Shown in pieces: positions 34,742 to 45,385 of a stretch of DNA of 64,000 bases. The number at the start of each line of letters is the position of its first letter. Position 1 is the stretch's first letter. The position numbers were made by a program, and so were the translations under genes. The DNA is from Pleurodeles waltl (lineage: Eukaryota; Chordata; Amphibia; Caudata; Salamandridae). Under the pieces are notes generated by a model. It was not told the origin of the DNA. It was given only the letters and a program-made list of their open reading frames with translations, and searched no databases. The stretch spans positions 843,957,978 to 844,021,977 of the forward strand of contig NC_090437.1 in the NCBI RefSeq assembly GCF_031143425.1, given 5' to 3'.

Positions 34742-35914
34742 ACAGGTCACTTCAGAGGAGATGCAGCCTGTCCAAGGAAAGTGGTTAGCACTGGGCTGTC
34801 CAGTGTAGCCATGGAGGAGGACTCCTCAGATGATGAAGTCCTCCCAGCATTGAGCTGGAAGACAGGACCAGATGGTAAGCTGGTGATCACTGAGGGTGGG
34901 AGTAGGCACTTCCATCCCATTCAGGTGAATGGGATCCCTACCACTGGCCTGAGAGACACCTGTGCCAATCACACTATAGTGTGTGACTGTTTAGTGATCC
35001 CAGACATGAATGTCCCAGGAGAGACAAGGAAAGTCAGGATAGCCACAGGGGAGGTCACCTCCAAACCTGTAGCCATAGTGCCCCTAGAGAGGGAGGGTAT
35101 CCTTGACTGGTTTAGGGTGGTAGTCAGTGCTGACCTCCCCCTAAATTGTATCCTGGGCAATGACCTCCCAGAGGTGAGTCTGGTCCCAGATGTGGCGGTC
35201 GCCCAGGGCGCCCCCCCAAACCAAAGTCCTGGGGAGTCAGTCCCCCCAGTTAGGAGACAGCGGTCCCCCAGAAAAGGAAAGAAGAAAAGGAAGGGTGGTC
35301 CACTCTTAAAGAGAGTTCCAGGGAGCCAAAGGCCTTCTGCCCCAGTAAGGGGGGAGCCCAGAGTTGGCACTGGTGAGGCCTCACCTGACCCCAAGGAAGT
35401 CCTGAGTAGTCAGGCAGCGGTCCAGATGCAGGGTGTTGCCCCTACACTGACAGAAGGGAGAATGGAAGGAGGGTGTCTGCCACAGGAGGTGGTAGCCCCC
35501 CACTCTAGACAGCAAGAGAGGTGCCAGGACCCCACAGTTGCCCCTAAAGCAGCTCAGCCACCTGTCAGTGGAGAGCTTAGGGTGTGGTTCTGGGTACTGA
35601 CAGCTGTCAGTAGCCTCTGCTGGGTGCTAGCCTTCCTGGCAGCACTGCACTTGGCCTGGGAGGCCAAAAGCAAAGTAGGCCCCCTGACCCTGTTGGTAAT
35701 GGTGGGGTTGCTCAAGTGTTGGGTGACCTCTTTGGGTAAACTAGGTGTTGACCTAGCAAAGTTAGGAGTAGGGGAGGTGGGCACCTCACTACCCAAGTTG
35801 GCAGAGAGAGAGGAGGAAGACCCCCCTAGAGGGAAGTTTCAGTTTGAGATGGGTCTTTTCACTGTTGGGATGGCTTCACTACCCAGAGGGAGTGACCATG
35901 GAAGGAGGATTTAA
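34742..35914 (+). pseudogene. Retropepsin-like domain and hydrophobic C-terminal region, same frame as gag
   Basis: Continues the knuckle (GHFRGDAACPRK), then an acidic spacer. Next is a protease-like fold: VNGIPTTGLRDTCANHTIV, where the canonical Asp-Thr/Ser-Gly reads Asp-Thr-Cys, and later ILGNDL in the position of the retropepsin ILG-D segment. A Lys/Arg/Pro-rich tract follows (about 35230-35560). Two hydrophobic stretches then appear, about 35580-35655 (WVLTAVSSLCWVLAFLAALH) and 35675-35735, which could be a membrane hairpin. No RT motifs follow; the frame ends at 35914. The missing catalytic-loop Gly suggests an inactive protease. The role of the hydrophobic tail is unknown. Confidence 0.65.
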
Positions 35915-36019
35915 GGCAGAGTAGGCCCTGCAAAGGGACAGCCAGTTTTCTTCACTGTCTTCCTTGCCTAACAAGCCAGGAAGACTCTCCCAGGGTTGGG
36001 CTGAGTCTCCTGGGCGTGT

Positions 36020-36038
36020 GGGATGGGGGGGGGGAGCT
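36020..36038 (+). promoter_or_regulatory. Polypurine tract
   Basis: GGGATGGGGGGGGGAGCT lies immediately before the 3' LTR start (36039), the usual plus-strand priming site position. The upstream internal DNA is less purine-pure. Confidence 0.7.
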
Positions 36039-38433
36039 TGTGTGAGAAAACAGGGCTGATTGCAGAGGCCCCCTAACTTTCTGCCCCCATTTTTCACTTT
36101 CTGCTGGTGTTTTCCTGACTCTGATGGTGCCCTGGGTACTGCTAACCAGTCCCAGGGCCTGTGCTCTGTGTAAAATCAATATGCAAATTAGGCTAATTAT
36201 AATTGGCTAAGTCAACCTACCTATGAGTCCCTAGTATATGGTAGGGCATGTAGGTTTAGGGACCACAGCATAGGTAGTGCACCCATGGGTGCACTGCTGA
36301 GGTGCCCAGTGTCATTTTAAAGGCAGACCTGCCTTGCTGGCTGCTTTTAAGTTAAAGTTATATGCAAATTCACCTTTGGAATTAAAAGTAGTTCCAAAGT
36401 CTTAATCTACCTCATTTTTACATATAAGTCACCCGTAAGGTGTGCCCTATGTGCCCCTAGGGCTGGGTGCCATGTAACTATAAGCAGGGACCTTATAAAA
36501 ATAGTTTTATAAACCCTGGTGAGGTAAAAACAGCCAAATTCATTTTTTCCCTCATTGTAGTAAATGGCCTTCATAGACTAGAATGGGGAGACTTTATTTT
36601 AATTGTTCAAGTCCCCTTAAAATATGGATACCAAGAGTTTGGTATCAAATTAATTGTTGTAATACACCCCACAACTTCCAGTTGTTGGATTTAATATAAC
36701 TTGTTCAGGTAAAGAGTTTTAAACTTTACCTGAAAAGTTGCCAATTTCAGCCCTGCATTGTTTTTGCTGCTGTGCTATGATTGGCCAGCCTCTAGCAGCC
36801 TGGCAAGGCTGCCTTGATGAGGTGTGAAGGGGCCTGGCTTCACACAAAGGAATGTGCCTGTGGGAGGGAATCTCCCCTCAGCAGATGGTGAGGCAGGAAG
36901 GGGGTGGGCTGCCAAACTGGTCTTCAAAGGCAGAGAAGGACATTTGGAGCAACCAGCAACACCCCCACATCCTGCAACCCCAGACAACTAGGTGCCCCCT
37001 TGATTAGATTAGGAGAGGGCAGGAGAGGGGTGTGTTTATGATTTTTAGCCACACCAGTGGGTGGGCTCAGCCAGATGTAACCTCCAAAAATCAGATTCAG
37101 CCATGATGGATGTTTGGAGAATGTTGCCTACTGGGATTGATTTTTGCCACACTTCCCAGGAAGTGGTCATCACAGAGGGAAGGACCCTGCACCTGATTGG
37201 AGAACCAGGACCCCCCTGCTTTTCACCCAGGAGCAAGGATAAAACTGGCAGACCTGCACCCACACCTCAGTTCCCTACCACATCCAACAAGGAAGAACTA
37301 CAGAAGAAGAAGGACTGCCCTGCTGGACCCCTGGATTGCACCTGAAACCTGCACTCAGAAGGACTGCACCAGCTGCACACCTGGGCTTCGCCACAAGAAG
37401 GACTTTGCCTGGCTTCAAATGGTTCAAGGAGGGACTCCCTGTTTGCTACAGGTGAAAAAGTGCTAACCAGAGTCCCCTGCACCAACTCCTGAAGAAAGCG
37501 ACCAGCTGACCACTGTCCAGTGGCCAAAAAGGAGTTTGCACCAGGTGCATTCTGGGAGTTGTAGTCCGCACTCCCAAGGACCATCTCAGAACTTCTGGAC
37601 CCTTGGGGCGAGCTGTGGACCTCAAAAGAACCTTAAAAGGACATATGGGAGAAGCCCCAGACAATTGGAGAAGTTTGGAGAACTTTTGAAAAAAAGCTCC
37701 AAAGAGGGACCGACCCGCCGCGGCAACTCTAGCCGGCTTGCCTCAACCGCGACCCGGCCTGATTTGCTGGTTCATCCCGGTAAAGAAAATCTCAGAAAAA
37801 GAGACTAAATCTGAAGGTAAAAAGTTGACCGGGACCTCCCAGCCAGAGTATCCGAGGAGGGCTCCAGGGACGTCGGATCAAGATCCAGGTTTACCACGGT
37901 CGAAGGATTTTCACCTCGAAAAAATGACTAAGTCCGAAGGTAAAAATCTCCCGAGGATTCCCGCATCGCGTATCCGGAGAAGGGCTCCAGGAGGTCGGAT
38001 TGGACTGGCAGGTTCGTCCCGCTGAAGAAAATCTTCAAAAAAGAGACTAAGGTGGTCATTTCAACCTCGGCGGTAAAATGTGCTTACCGCCAGACAGAAG
38101 ACTGCCATAACACCGCCGCGGTAAACCGCCACGGTCATTCTGACCCACAACAGGCAAACCGCCAAAATACCGACCTCCACAAAAGTCCGCCACACCAAAG
38201 GTCAGCGAGAAACTGGCGATGACCAAACCTCCACCGTCACGCCAACAGAAATACGCCCATGCCATTACGACCCAGGAATCCACGCGGCGGTCTTTCAACC
38301 GCGGTATTCTATTGGCGGTACACACCGCTGCGGTCGCAATACACATACTCGTACAAAACACTACCACATTGGCCAATTCTAAATACACACACCTGATACA
38401 CATACACACACCACTCCCACACACCCAATACAA

Positions 38434-38440
38434 TATAAAA
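38434..38440 (+). promoter_or_regulatory. TATA box of Myb1, copy 2
   Basis: TATAAAA, 211 bp upstream of the Myb1 ATG and 384 bp inside the left TIR; conserved with copy 1 (7747-7753). Confidence 0.55.
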
Positions 38441-38644
38441 CACCCACCCACATCACCCACAAACTTCCACTCCTAGAGATTCGTGAACACGCACCGAGAA
38501 AAGACATCCGAGCACCCAGACGCCCAATTCACTGTCACCCTGCAATATAAACACGCACTTCACACAACACAACAATACACATCACCACACTTAGCACCAC
38601 ACAATCCATCCCAAACATCACCCACACATCACCCACACCCCCCC

Positions 38645-39022
38645 ATGGCACCTCAAAGACACCCCAGGTTCTCAGATGATGAACTCAGGGTCATGGTGGA
38701 GGAAATTGTACGAGTGGAGCCCCAGCTGTTCGGGACACAGGTGCAGCACACCACCATTGCCAGGAAGATGGAGCTATGGAGCAGAATAGTCGACAGGGTC
38801 AACGCTGTGGGACAGCACCCAAGAAATAGGGACGACATCAGGAAGAGGTGGAACGACCTACGGGGAAGGTGCGTTCCATGGTCTCAAGGCACAACATCGC
38901 GGTACAGCGGACTGGCGGCGGACCCCCACCTCCTACCCCAGAATTTACAACATGGGAGGAGCAAGTCTTGAACATCCTGCATCCTGAGGGCCTCGCAGGA
39001 GTAGCTGGAGGAATGGACTCTG
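38645..39022 (+). pseudogene. Myb1 exon 1: Myb/SANT-like DNA-binding domain, copy 2 (1-base deletion)
   Basis: An ATG at 38645 gives MAPQRHPRFSDDELRVMVEE, then LFGTQV, MELW, VGQHPRNRDDIRKRWNDLRG. The pattern (FSxxEL...LFG...W...V...R..I.KRW.DL) is that of NAIF1-type Myb/SANT domains, the Harbinger partner protein that binds DNA and assists nuclear import of the transposase. At about 38869 a G run is one base shorter than in copy 1. The frame breaks there, and the rest (SRHNIAVQRTGGGPPPP, HPEGLAGVAGGMDS) continues in the next frame to donor GTAAGT (39023). Without the deletion the exon would be 379 nt, as in copy 1. The deletion could be real or a homopolymer sequencing error. Confidence 0.85.
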
Positions 39023-39325
39023 GTAAGTCTCATCTTCACTACTGCATGCCAACTCATACCCCCACCCTCACCCCCATCACAACTACCCCTTGCAAATGTC
39101 TCACCATCACAACCCACCCATCCCAAAACTTAGCCCTGCATGCGGCCCCAAAGCATGGACACCCATCACCAAAGCATGCCCAATGCACATACCCATCACC
39201 CCCCCCAAAAACACAGTCACAACAGCCCCCACAAAGGAATGTCAGCACTGGGGTACATGGGCACCCACCCATTGCACGCCATTGGCACACACAGAAGCAA
39301 TAACCATACTTTTATACCCCTGCAG

Positions 39326-40020
39326 GGCCCGAACGCCAGGTCACCGCGCAGGAGGGTCCACAAATGTCCACTCCACCCCCAGAACAGGCCCACAGTGATG
39401 ACAGCAGCTCTGTCTCCCTGGATCTAGATGACCAGCCCGGTCCATCGGGGACCTCGGGACAGTCGGTTCCCCTCAGACAGTCACAGGCCACAGCAGACCT
39501 TCCCCCCTCTGGGAACACCAGCACAGCACCCACCCAGCGGGCCCATACCTCTGTCCCCAGGACACGTCAATCAGCGGTGTGTCCACCACTACAGGGAACC
39601 CAGGTTAACCCACCACCCCAACAACAACAGGGACCTGGGGGCAGTGGTAGTAGGCACACGGTCCAGGGGACAGAGGCCCAGGGAAACAGGGGAACTGGGA
39701 GGGCTGCTGTGCGACAGGGGGGGGACAGGCCCAGGGAACCCACTCTCCACGAGGCCCTCTCCTCCATCATGGGAGCATACCACCGCTCCCAGGAGACGAT
39801 GGCGACGGTCCTGGCCAGGTTTCAGGAAATCCAGCTTCTGCAGGAGCAACAGTATATGGGGTTCAGGGAGGAACTAAGAAACATCAGTTCCGCCATGGGT
39901 ACCATCGTAGTGGCCCTGAATGAGATAATCACCACATTGCGGAACACTGTGGCACCTCAAAGGGCCCCTGTCACTAGCATGCTCCAAGAACTGGCTACCA
40001 CCTCCGCCGGCGCTAGTTGA
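39326..40020 (+). CDS. Myb1 exon 2: acidic/Pro-rich linker and C-terminal coiled-coil region, copy 2
   Basis: Follows acceptor TTTATACCCCTGCAG (to 39325). Reading in phase 1 from exon 1, it is open to the TAG at 40018-40020. Contents: MSTPPPEQAHSDDSSSVSLD with LDDQPGPSGTS; a conserved HTSVPRTRQSAVCPPLQG block; a Gln/Gly-rich stretch; RPREPTLHEALSSIM; then a long amphipathic helix (MATVLARFQEIQLLQEQQY, FREELRNISSAMGTIVVALN) likely to oligomerise. Exon 1 plus exon 2 would total 1074 nt (357 residues) if the exon 1 deletion is allowed for. This exon itself is undamaged. Confidence 0.82.
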
Positions 40021-40340
40021 CAGGAGGCCCCGACACAAGACCAACAGGCCACCAGAACCCCACCCCCTGCAGAAGGAGAACCACCCCACAAGCGGGCCCT
40101 GAGATCCAGGAAGAAGACAGAGTAACATGTCAAGACCCCCGCCAGCAAAGGATACCGCCCTGATTGTCATCCCACTGTCCCACATTGTCACCCTGTCCAA
40201 CTTTAAACTGCCCCTGCTCCACTTTCCACAGGCATTTGGACAATGCACCTGTGATACTGATAGTCTGGACTCTGCCATGGACAATCCTCCACCATCACCC
40301 CTCACCGATTTGCAACCACCCATCCAAATTAGAGCACTTG

Positions 40341-40346
40341 AATAAA
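40341..40346 (+). promoter_or_regulatory. Polyadenylation signal of Myb1, copy 2
   Basis: AATAAA 320 bp after the Myb1 stop. It faces the transposase signal at 40434-40439, as expected for convergent genes. Confidence 0.6.
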
Positions 40347-40433
40347 CACACTTATTGCACATAAACAATCTGGAGTCTGTCTGTGATTTTAACAAATGTA
40401 TTAGACATGACAGTGCCAAAATGTTTATTTACA

Positions 40434-40439
40434 TTGTGA
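40434..40439 (-). promoter_or_regulatory. Polyadenylation signal of the transposase, copy 2
   Basis: AATAAA on the minus strand, 196 bp downstream of the transposase stop and 88 bp from the opposing Myb1 signal. Confidence 0.6.
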
Positions 40440-40634
40440 TGCCAACAAACCGCTTTCACACAGCTGTAGTCCATGGGGAAACAAAGCAGATGTCACGCAG
40501 TGGGGCCCACAGCTCTGAAATTGGAAGGGAAAGTCACAACACTGTTAGCATACACTGGGGGAATAAATCAGACAGTAGAGAGGTAGGAGTCTTTAGGTAA
40601 ATGTAATATGCCGGTGTCTACTCTTACCTGTGTG

Positions 40635-41670
40635 TCATTGAAAATACTGCTCTATTACTGTGTTCCTGTTGTCTATGTCGTCCTCTTCGGCTTCCTCCTC
40701 TTCACTCTCCACAGGCTCCACAGCTGCTACAACACCACCATCTGGACCATCCTCCTGCAGAAAAGACACCTGGCGTCGCAAAGCCAGGTTGTGAAGCATA
40801 CAGCAGGCCACGATGATCTGGCACACCTTCTTTAGTGAGTACATTAGGGATCCACCTGTCATATGGAGGCACCTGAACCTGGCCTTCAGGAGGCCAAAGG
40901 TGCGTTCGATCACCCTCCTAGTGCGCCCATGGGCATCATTGTAGCGTTCCTCTGCCCTGGTCCTGGGATTCCTCACTGGGGTCAGTAGCCATGACAGGTT
41001 GGGGTAACAAGAGTCCCCTAATAGCCACACCCGGTGCCTCTGGAGTTGACCCATCACATACGGGATGCTGCTATTCCGCAGGATGTAGGCGTCATGCACT
41101 GACCCAGGGAACATGGCATTAACATGGGAGATGTACTGGTCAGCCAAACACACCATCTGTACATTCATGGAATGATAACTTTTCCTGTTCCTGTACACCT
41201 GTTCACTCCTGCTGGGGGGTACCAAAGCCCCATGTGTCCCATCAATGGCACCTATGATGTTGGGGATATGTCCAAGGGCATAGAAATCACCCTTCACTGT
41301 AGGCAAATCCCCCACCTCAGGGAACATGATGTAGCTCCGCATGTGTTTGAGCAGGGCAGACAACACTCTGGACAACACCTTGGAAAACATGGGCTGGGAC
41401 ATCCCTGATGCTATGGCCACTGTTGTTTGAAATGACCCACTTGCTAAGAAATGGAGTACTGACAGCACCTGCACTAGAGGGGGGATCCCTGTGGGTTGGC
41501 GGATGGGTGACATCAGGTCTGCCTCCAGCTGGGCACACAGTTCATGTATAGTGGCTCGGTCAAGCCTGTATGTCAGAATGACATGTCGTTCCTCCATTGT
41601 CGACAGGTCCACCAGCGGTCTGTACACGGGAAGATTCCTCCATCTCCTCGCATGTCCCAGCGGACGGTGC
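40635..41670 (-). CDS. Harbinger DDE transposase (HARBI1-like), main exon, copy 2
   Basis: Open from acceptor TTGTCCTTCCTAG (AG at 41672-41671) to TGA at 40635. Domains in order: PVYRPLVDLSTMEERHVILT; helix-turn-helix-like LDRATIHELCAQLEADL; LHFLASGSFQTTVA...GMSQPMFSKVL; catalytic core with Asp in GAIDGTH, Asp in LLGDSCYPN and Glu in VIERTFGLLKARF, the last two separated by 35 residues (DD35E spacing); CCMLHNLALRR; acidic tail SEEEEAEEDD. The enzyme cuts and rejoins DNA at TWA targets together with the Myb partner. The frame is also open upstream to an ATG at 41747, but the acceptor is conserved in copy 3 and the phase fits the exon at 45845-45927. With that exon the protein is 372 residues, near the usual HARBI1 size. 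No damage is seen. Confidence 0.92.
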
Positions 41671-41995
41671 CTAGGAAGGACAATAGGGAGCACAGAGTCA
41701 ATCAACCCACAGGTACATTCCCACAGCTTGCACACAACACGATTCACTATGCATTGAATGGTTTGTATGAGTGTTGAGGAAAGGCCTAGGTATGTGTGAC
41801 GCAGTAGAAATTAAGCCATGGGGGCCCTTGAAATGGCGGCTGCCTGACCTGTGAAGTGTGACAATGGGATGTGAGGTCAATGCGCTGGCGTGGCACACTG
41901 TGGCGGTAGGCGGTCGAAGACCGCAGCGCAAAGCCGCATTGGTTAACATTGAAGCCTATGGGTTTCACAAGCCAATGACGATGTGCGCTGGCGGT

Positions 41996-42026
41996 CGCGG
42001 TACGCACCGCCGCGGTACGCACCGCC
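41996..42026. repeat. 15 bp tandem duplication in the Myb2 leader
   Basis: GCGGTACGCACCGCC occurs twice in direct tandem, a CpG-rich block with the same GGCGGT/ACCGCC motif found next to the TIRs. Possibly a regulatory binding site (inference). Confidence 0.55.
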
Positions 42027-42133
42027 GCGGGCGTGACCGCCATTTTCTATCAGCTTAATCACTCGATACCTGATCTTCCACAGGAGAGGACCTACACTGC
42101 AAGTGCTGCTGTGACCTCGGTCTGGAAGAGACA

Positions 42134-42247
42134 ATGGCTGCTGCGACTGGGGAAAGGGCCCCTGCCTTCACTTCTGAAGAATTGGAGAAACTCGTGGATG
42201 GGGTCCTCCCCCAGTATGCGCTACTCTACGGTCCTCCAGACCAACAG
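42134..42247 (+). CDS. Myb2 exon 1, copy 2
   Basis: ATG at 42134; 38 codons: MAAATGERAPAFTSEELEKL, VDGVLPQYALLYGPPDQQ; phase 0 end before GTAATT (42248). First half of the second Myb/SANT domain. The leader just upstream contains GACCGCCATTTTCTATC, shared with copy 1. The exon is intact. Full model: 114 + 271 + 548 = 933 nt, 310 residues, a multiple of three. The likely role is DNA binding or a transposase partner, by analogy with Myb1. Why the element would need two such proteins is unknown. Confidence 0.78.
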
Positions 42248-42451
42248 GTAATTACACTGGGACCATGGTTTGTGGCCAATGCCTGGGTTGAGTCGGGTGG
42301 ATGAAAGATGGTGGGGAGGGGAGCGATTGAGGCATGCATCAGACGACAGATGAGAGCATGTGCCACATGGCAAGGGTGGGGATGGGGGGTCACTCACATC
42401 GAGCATGCAGAAGGTGATGACAATTTTTCTCTCCCTGTACATGTCACATAG

Positions 42452-42722
42452 GTCAGCGCCCACCAGAAAGTCGCGATTTGGGGTGCCATCGCCAAGGACG
42501 TCCGGACCCTGGGGGTCCACAACAGACGGGGCACCCACTGCCGGAAGAGGTGGGAGGACATCCGACGCGGGAGCAGGAAGACGGCAGAGGCTCTGCTGGG
42601 GATGGCCTCCCAACGTAGGAGGGGTGCCAGTCGTCAATTGACCCCCCTGATGTCCCGGATCCTGGCGGTGGCCTAGCCCGATTTGGATGGGCGCGTGAGG
42701 ACATCACAGCAGACACAAGGGG
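42452..42722 (+). pseudogene. Myb2 exon 2 with in-frame TAG, copy 2
   Basis: Between acceptor ATGTCACATAG (to 42451) and donor GTGAGT (42723). Reads VSAHQKVAIWGAIAKDVRTL, GVHNRRGTHCRKRWEDIRRG, ALLGMASQRRRGASRQLTPL, then ILAVA-stop-PDLDGRV. The TAG (42674-42676) stands where copies 1 and 3 have a Tyr codon in AYPEL. The Trp pair and KRWEDI motif complete the DNA-binding domain before the stop. A truncated protein would still carry the domain but lose the C-terminal half. Confidence 0.8.
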
Positions 42723-43105
42723 GTGAGTACAAATACATTCTGCTGACTTTGCGCGCAGTGGAGGTGTCTGGGTGGGGGAGGAGGGCTGTGGGTATCCCTA
42801 GGCCAGGGCGATTTCTGTAGGCTAGGCCCCTCCGTAAGGCATGGCCCTGTGCCCCCGCCCCCCACCTCTGTAGGGTGCCAAGTACAGGTATCCATGGCCC
42901 TGTGTCATCTATGTGTGCAGTTGTCGTCCATAGGCTTGTAGGCCATGTCCCACGGATTGCGTAGTGGAGCCCAAGTGCGCGGCGTAGTGCAGGGGGCTTC
43001 TGTGTCTGTCTTGTCCGCCAACGGTAGCGGTAATCCATGCACTCAACATGTCTTTATTTCTCCTCCCCCCCTTTTTTGTGGTCTTCCTGTTCATATGTGC
43101 ATTAG

Positions 43106-43653
43106 CATCATCAGGCGGAGGAGAAGTGGCATCGGAGCACGAGGGAGCTGCATCTCACATGGCCATGGCGGGCCATGCAACTGACTCGGATTTCACCAGT
43201 GAGACTACCATTTACACGTCCCCTGTGTCCTCTCCCAGTGTGTCTGTCACCCCCTCTTCCAAACCACACAAACGCAGGCAGCCACCCACCCAACAGCCAT
43301 CCACCTCACGACAGCCTCCAGCCCAAGCACCTGCACCCAAAGACACCAGACTTCACACTCCTACAACCACATCCTCTTCCTCCACTCCCATACCCACTAC
43401 ACCTAGCCGTCCCTCTCTTTCCAAATTGATTTTCCTTTCCAAACTTGACCTCTTTCCAACAACTCCCCCACCCCGTCCATCTCATAAGACTGCAATCAGC
43501 ACCTCAGCCACCACCAAACTAGGACCGATCAAGACTGTTGTCCAAGGACTGTGGAGTCCCCCACCCTCAAGGGCAACTAGTTCTGCTAGGAGCCAAGGCA
43601 CGGCCAGCCCACCCCCGGAAAAACACCCAAAGATTACCAGTGCCCGGCGCTAG
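43106..43653 (+). CDS. Myb2 exon 3, copy 2 (helical block deleted)
   Basis: Starts after acceptor TATGTGCATTAG (to 43105) in phase 1: ASSGGGEVASEHEGAASHMA, then Thr/Ser/Pro/Lys-rich sequence (TSPVSSPSVSVTPSS, KPHKRRQPPTQQPS) to TAG at 43651-43653. Relative to copy 1 about 0.8 kb is missing between the acidic start and the TSPV segment. That removes the SEEAIDLL...NAFLEGIH helical region kept in copies 1 and 3. The frame stays open across the junction. Confidence 0.7.
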
Positions 43654-43854
43654 AGGCCAAGGACACCAGGGACCAAAATCCCTACCCTGGCTCCGGCTGG
43701 AAGTGGGGTGCCACCTGGCACAACGCCAAAGGTGGGAAAGGGCCACAGACGACCAGGGAAGGGTGGGAAGGGCAGCACGCCCGACAAGTCCGGCAGCAGG
43801 CCAGCTGCCCAGGAGGGCCCCACCAGCCCCATCCCAGGTGTGCAGGAGGACACC

Positions 43855-43990
43855 CAGAGGCCCGGTACGGCAGCCCAGGAGGGCCCCGCCAGCCACAGCC
43901 CAGCTGCCCAGGAGGGCCCCGCCAGCCACAGCCCAGCTGGGAAATGAAGGAGCGCCAGCCACAGCCCAGCTGGGCAATGAAGGAGCGCCA
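43855..43990 (+). repeat. 33 bp minisatellite, copy 2
   Basis: Units on CAGCTGCCCAGGAGGGCCCC followed by GCCAGCCACAGCC, about three to four copies, merging into CAGCTGGG(A/C)AATGAAGGAGCG units. Same 33 bp length as the copy 1 array but a different sequence. Confidence 0.75.
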
Positions 43991-44250
43991 ACTCAAGCAC
44001 CGCTGAACATGGCAAGGACTGCCAAGGCAAGGACCGCTGAACAGGGCAAGGACCGCCAAGGCAAGCACCGCTGAACAGGATAAGGACCGCCAAGGCAAGC
44101 ACCGCTGAACAGGGCAAGCTCCGCTGAACAGGGCAAGGACCGCTGAACAGGGCAAGGACCGCCAAGGCAAGCACCGCTGAACATGGCAAGGACCGCCAAG
44201 GCAAGCACCGCTGAACAGGGCAAGGACCGCTGAACAGGGCAAGCACCGCT
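43990..44250 (+). repeat. AAGGACCGC/AAGCACCGC short tandem array, copy 2
   Basis: Alternating GGCAAGGACCGCCAAGGC and AAGCACCGCTGAACAGG segments in higher-order combination of about 18 and 33 bp. Confidence 0.85.
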
Positions 44251-44990
44251 GCACTGGGCCCTTCATCTCAAGCACCGCTCCGATGGGCCCTTCATCTCAA
44301 GCACCGCTCCGCTGGGCACTTCATCTCAAGCACCGCTCCGCTGGGTACCGTCGTCTTAAGAACCGCTGAACTGGGCCCTTCATCTCAAGCACCGCTCCGC
44401 TGGGCACCGCCGTCTCAAGCACCGCTGAACAGGGCACCGCCGTCTCAACTACTGCTGAACTGGGCCCTTCATCTCAAGCACCGCTGAACAGGGCACCGCC
44501 GTCTCAAGCACCGCTGAACTGGGCCCTTCATCTCAAGCACCGCTGAACAGGGCACCGCTGTCTCAAGAACCGCTGAACTGGGCCCTTCATCTCAAGCACC
44601 ACTGAACAGGGCCCTTCATCTCAAGCACCGCTGAACAGGGCACCGCCGTCTCAAGCACCGCTGAACTGTGCCCTTCATCTCAAGCACCGCTGAACTGGGC
44701 CCTTCATCTCAAGCACCGCTCCGCTGGGCCCTTCATCTCAAGCACCGCTCCGCTGGGCACCGCCGTCTCAAGCACCGCTGAACTGGGCCCTTCATCTCAA
44801 GCACCGCTGAACAGGGCACCGCCGTCTCAAGCACCGCTGAACTGGGCCCTTCATCTCAAGCACCGCTGAACTGGGCCCTTCATCTCAAGCACCGCTGAAC
44901 TGGGCCCTTCATCTCAAGCACCGCTGAACAGGGCACCGCCGTCTCAAGCACCGCTGAACTGGGCCCTTCATCTCAAGCACCGCTGGCCCA
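44240..44990 (+). repeat. 29-30 bp minisatellite, about 25 units, copy 2
   Basis: Two unit types alternate irregularly: one with GGGCCCTTCATCTCAAGC and one with GGGCACCGCCGTCTCAAGC, each followed by ACCGCTGAACT/ACCGCTCCGCT. The array grows out of the preceding AAGCACCGCTGAAC unit. Confidence 0.9.
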
Positions 44991-45079
44991 TTGGCGGAAG
45001 GGGCAGTGCCGCATCTGTGTCGGGCAGGGCTGCACGAAGCACTCTGGGCACCAGTCCCCCTCCAGAACCAGTGGACACT

Positions 45080-45385
45080 GTCATCCACTTGAGAGACTGT
45101 GGCTTTGCACTCCCCAGGATGTAACAGTGGGCAAACCACCCACTGTAGAGACTTGAGAGACTGTGGCTTTGCACTCCCCAGGATGGTACAGTGGGCAAGC
45201 CACCCACTGTATGGACTTGAGAGACTGTGGCTTTGCACTCCCCAGAATGGTACAGTGGGCAAACCACCCACTGTATGGACTTGAGTGACTGTGGCTTTGC
45301 ACTCCCCAGGATGGGACAGTGGGCAAACCACCCACTGTATGGACTTGAGAGACTGTGGCTTTGCACTCCCCAGGATGGGACAGTG
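45080..45385 (+). repeat. 64 bp minisatellite, five units, copy 2
   Basis: Core ACTTGAGAGACTGTGGCTTT, then GCACTCCCCAGGATG and GTGGGCAAACCACCCACTGT, at exact 64 bp spacing. The core is homologous to the 82 bp unit of copy 1 (13440-15950). Confidence 0.9.

Noticed and set aside
41671..41747. Upstream ATG (41747) as the transposase start
   Set aside because: A conserved acceptor at 41671 separates it from the homologous region, the upstream residues are not shared with copy 3, and an in-phase exon exists at 45845-45927. It is kept only as the fallback start.
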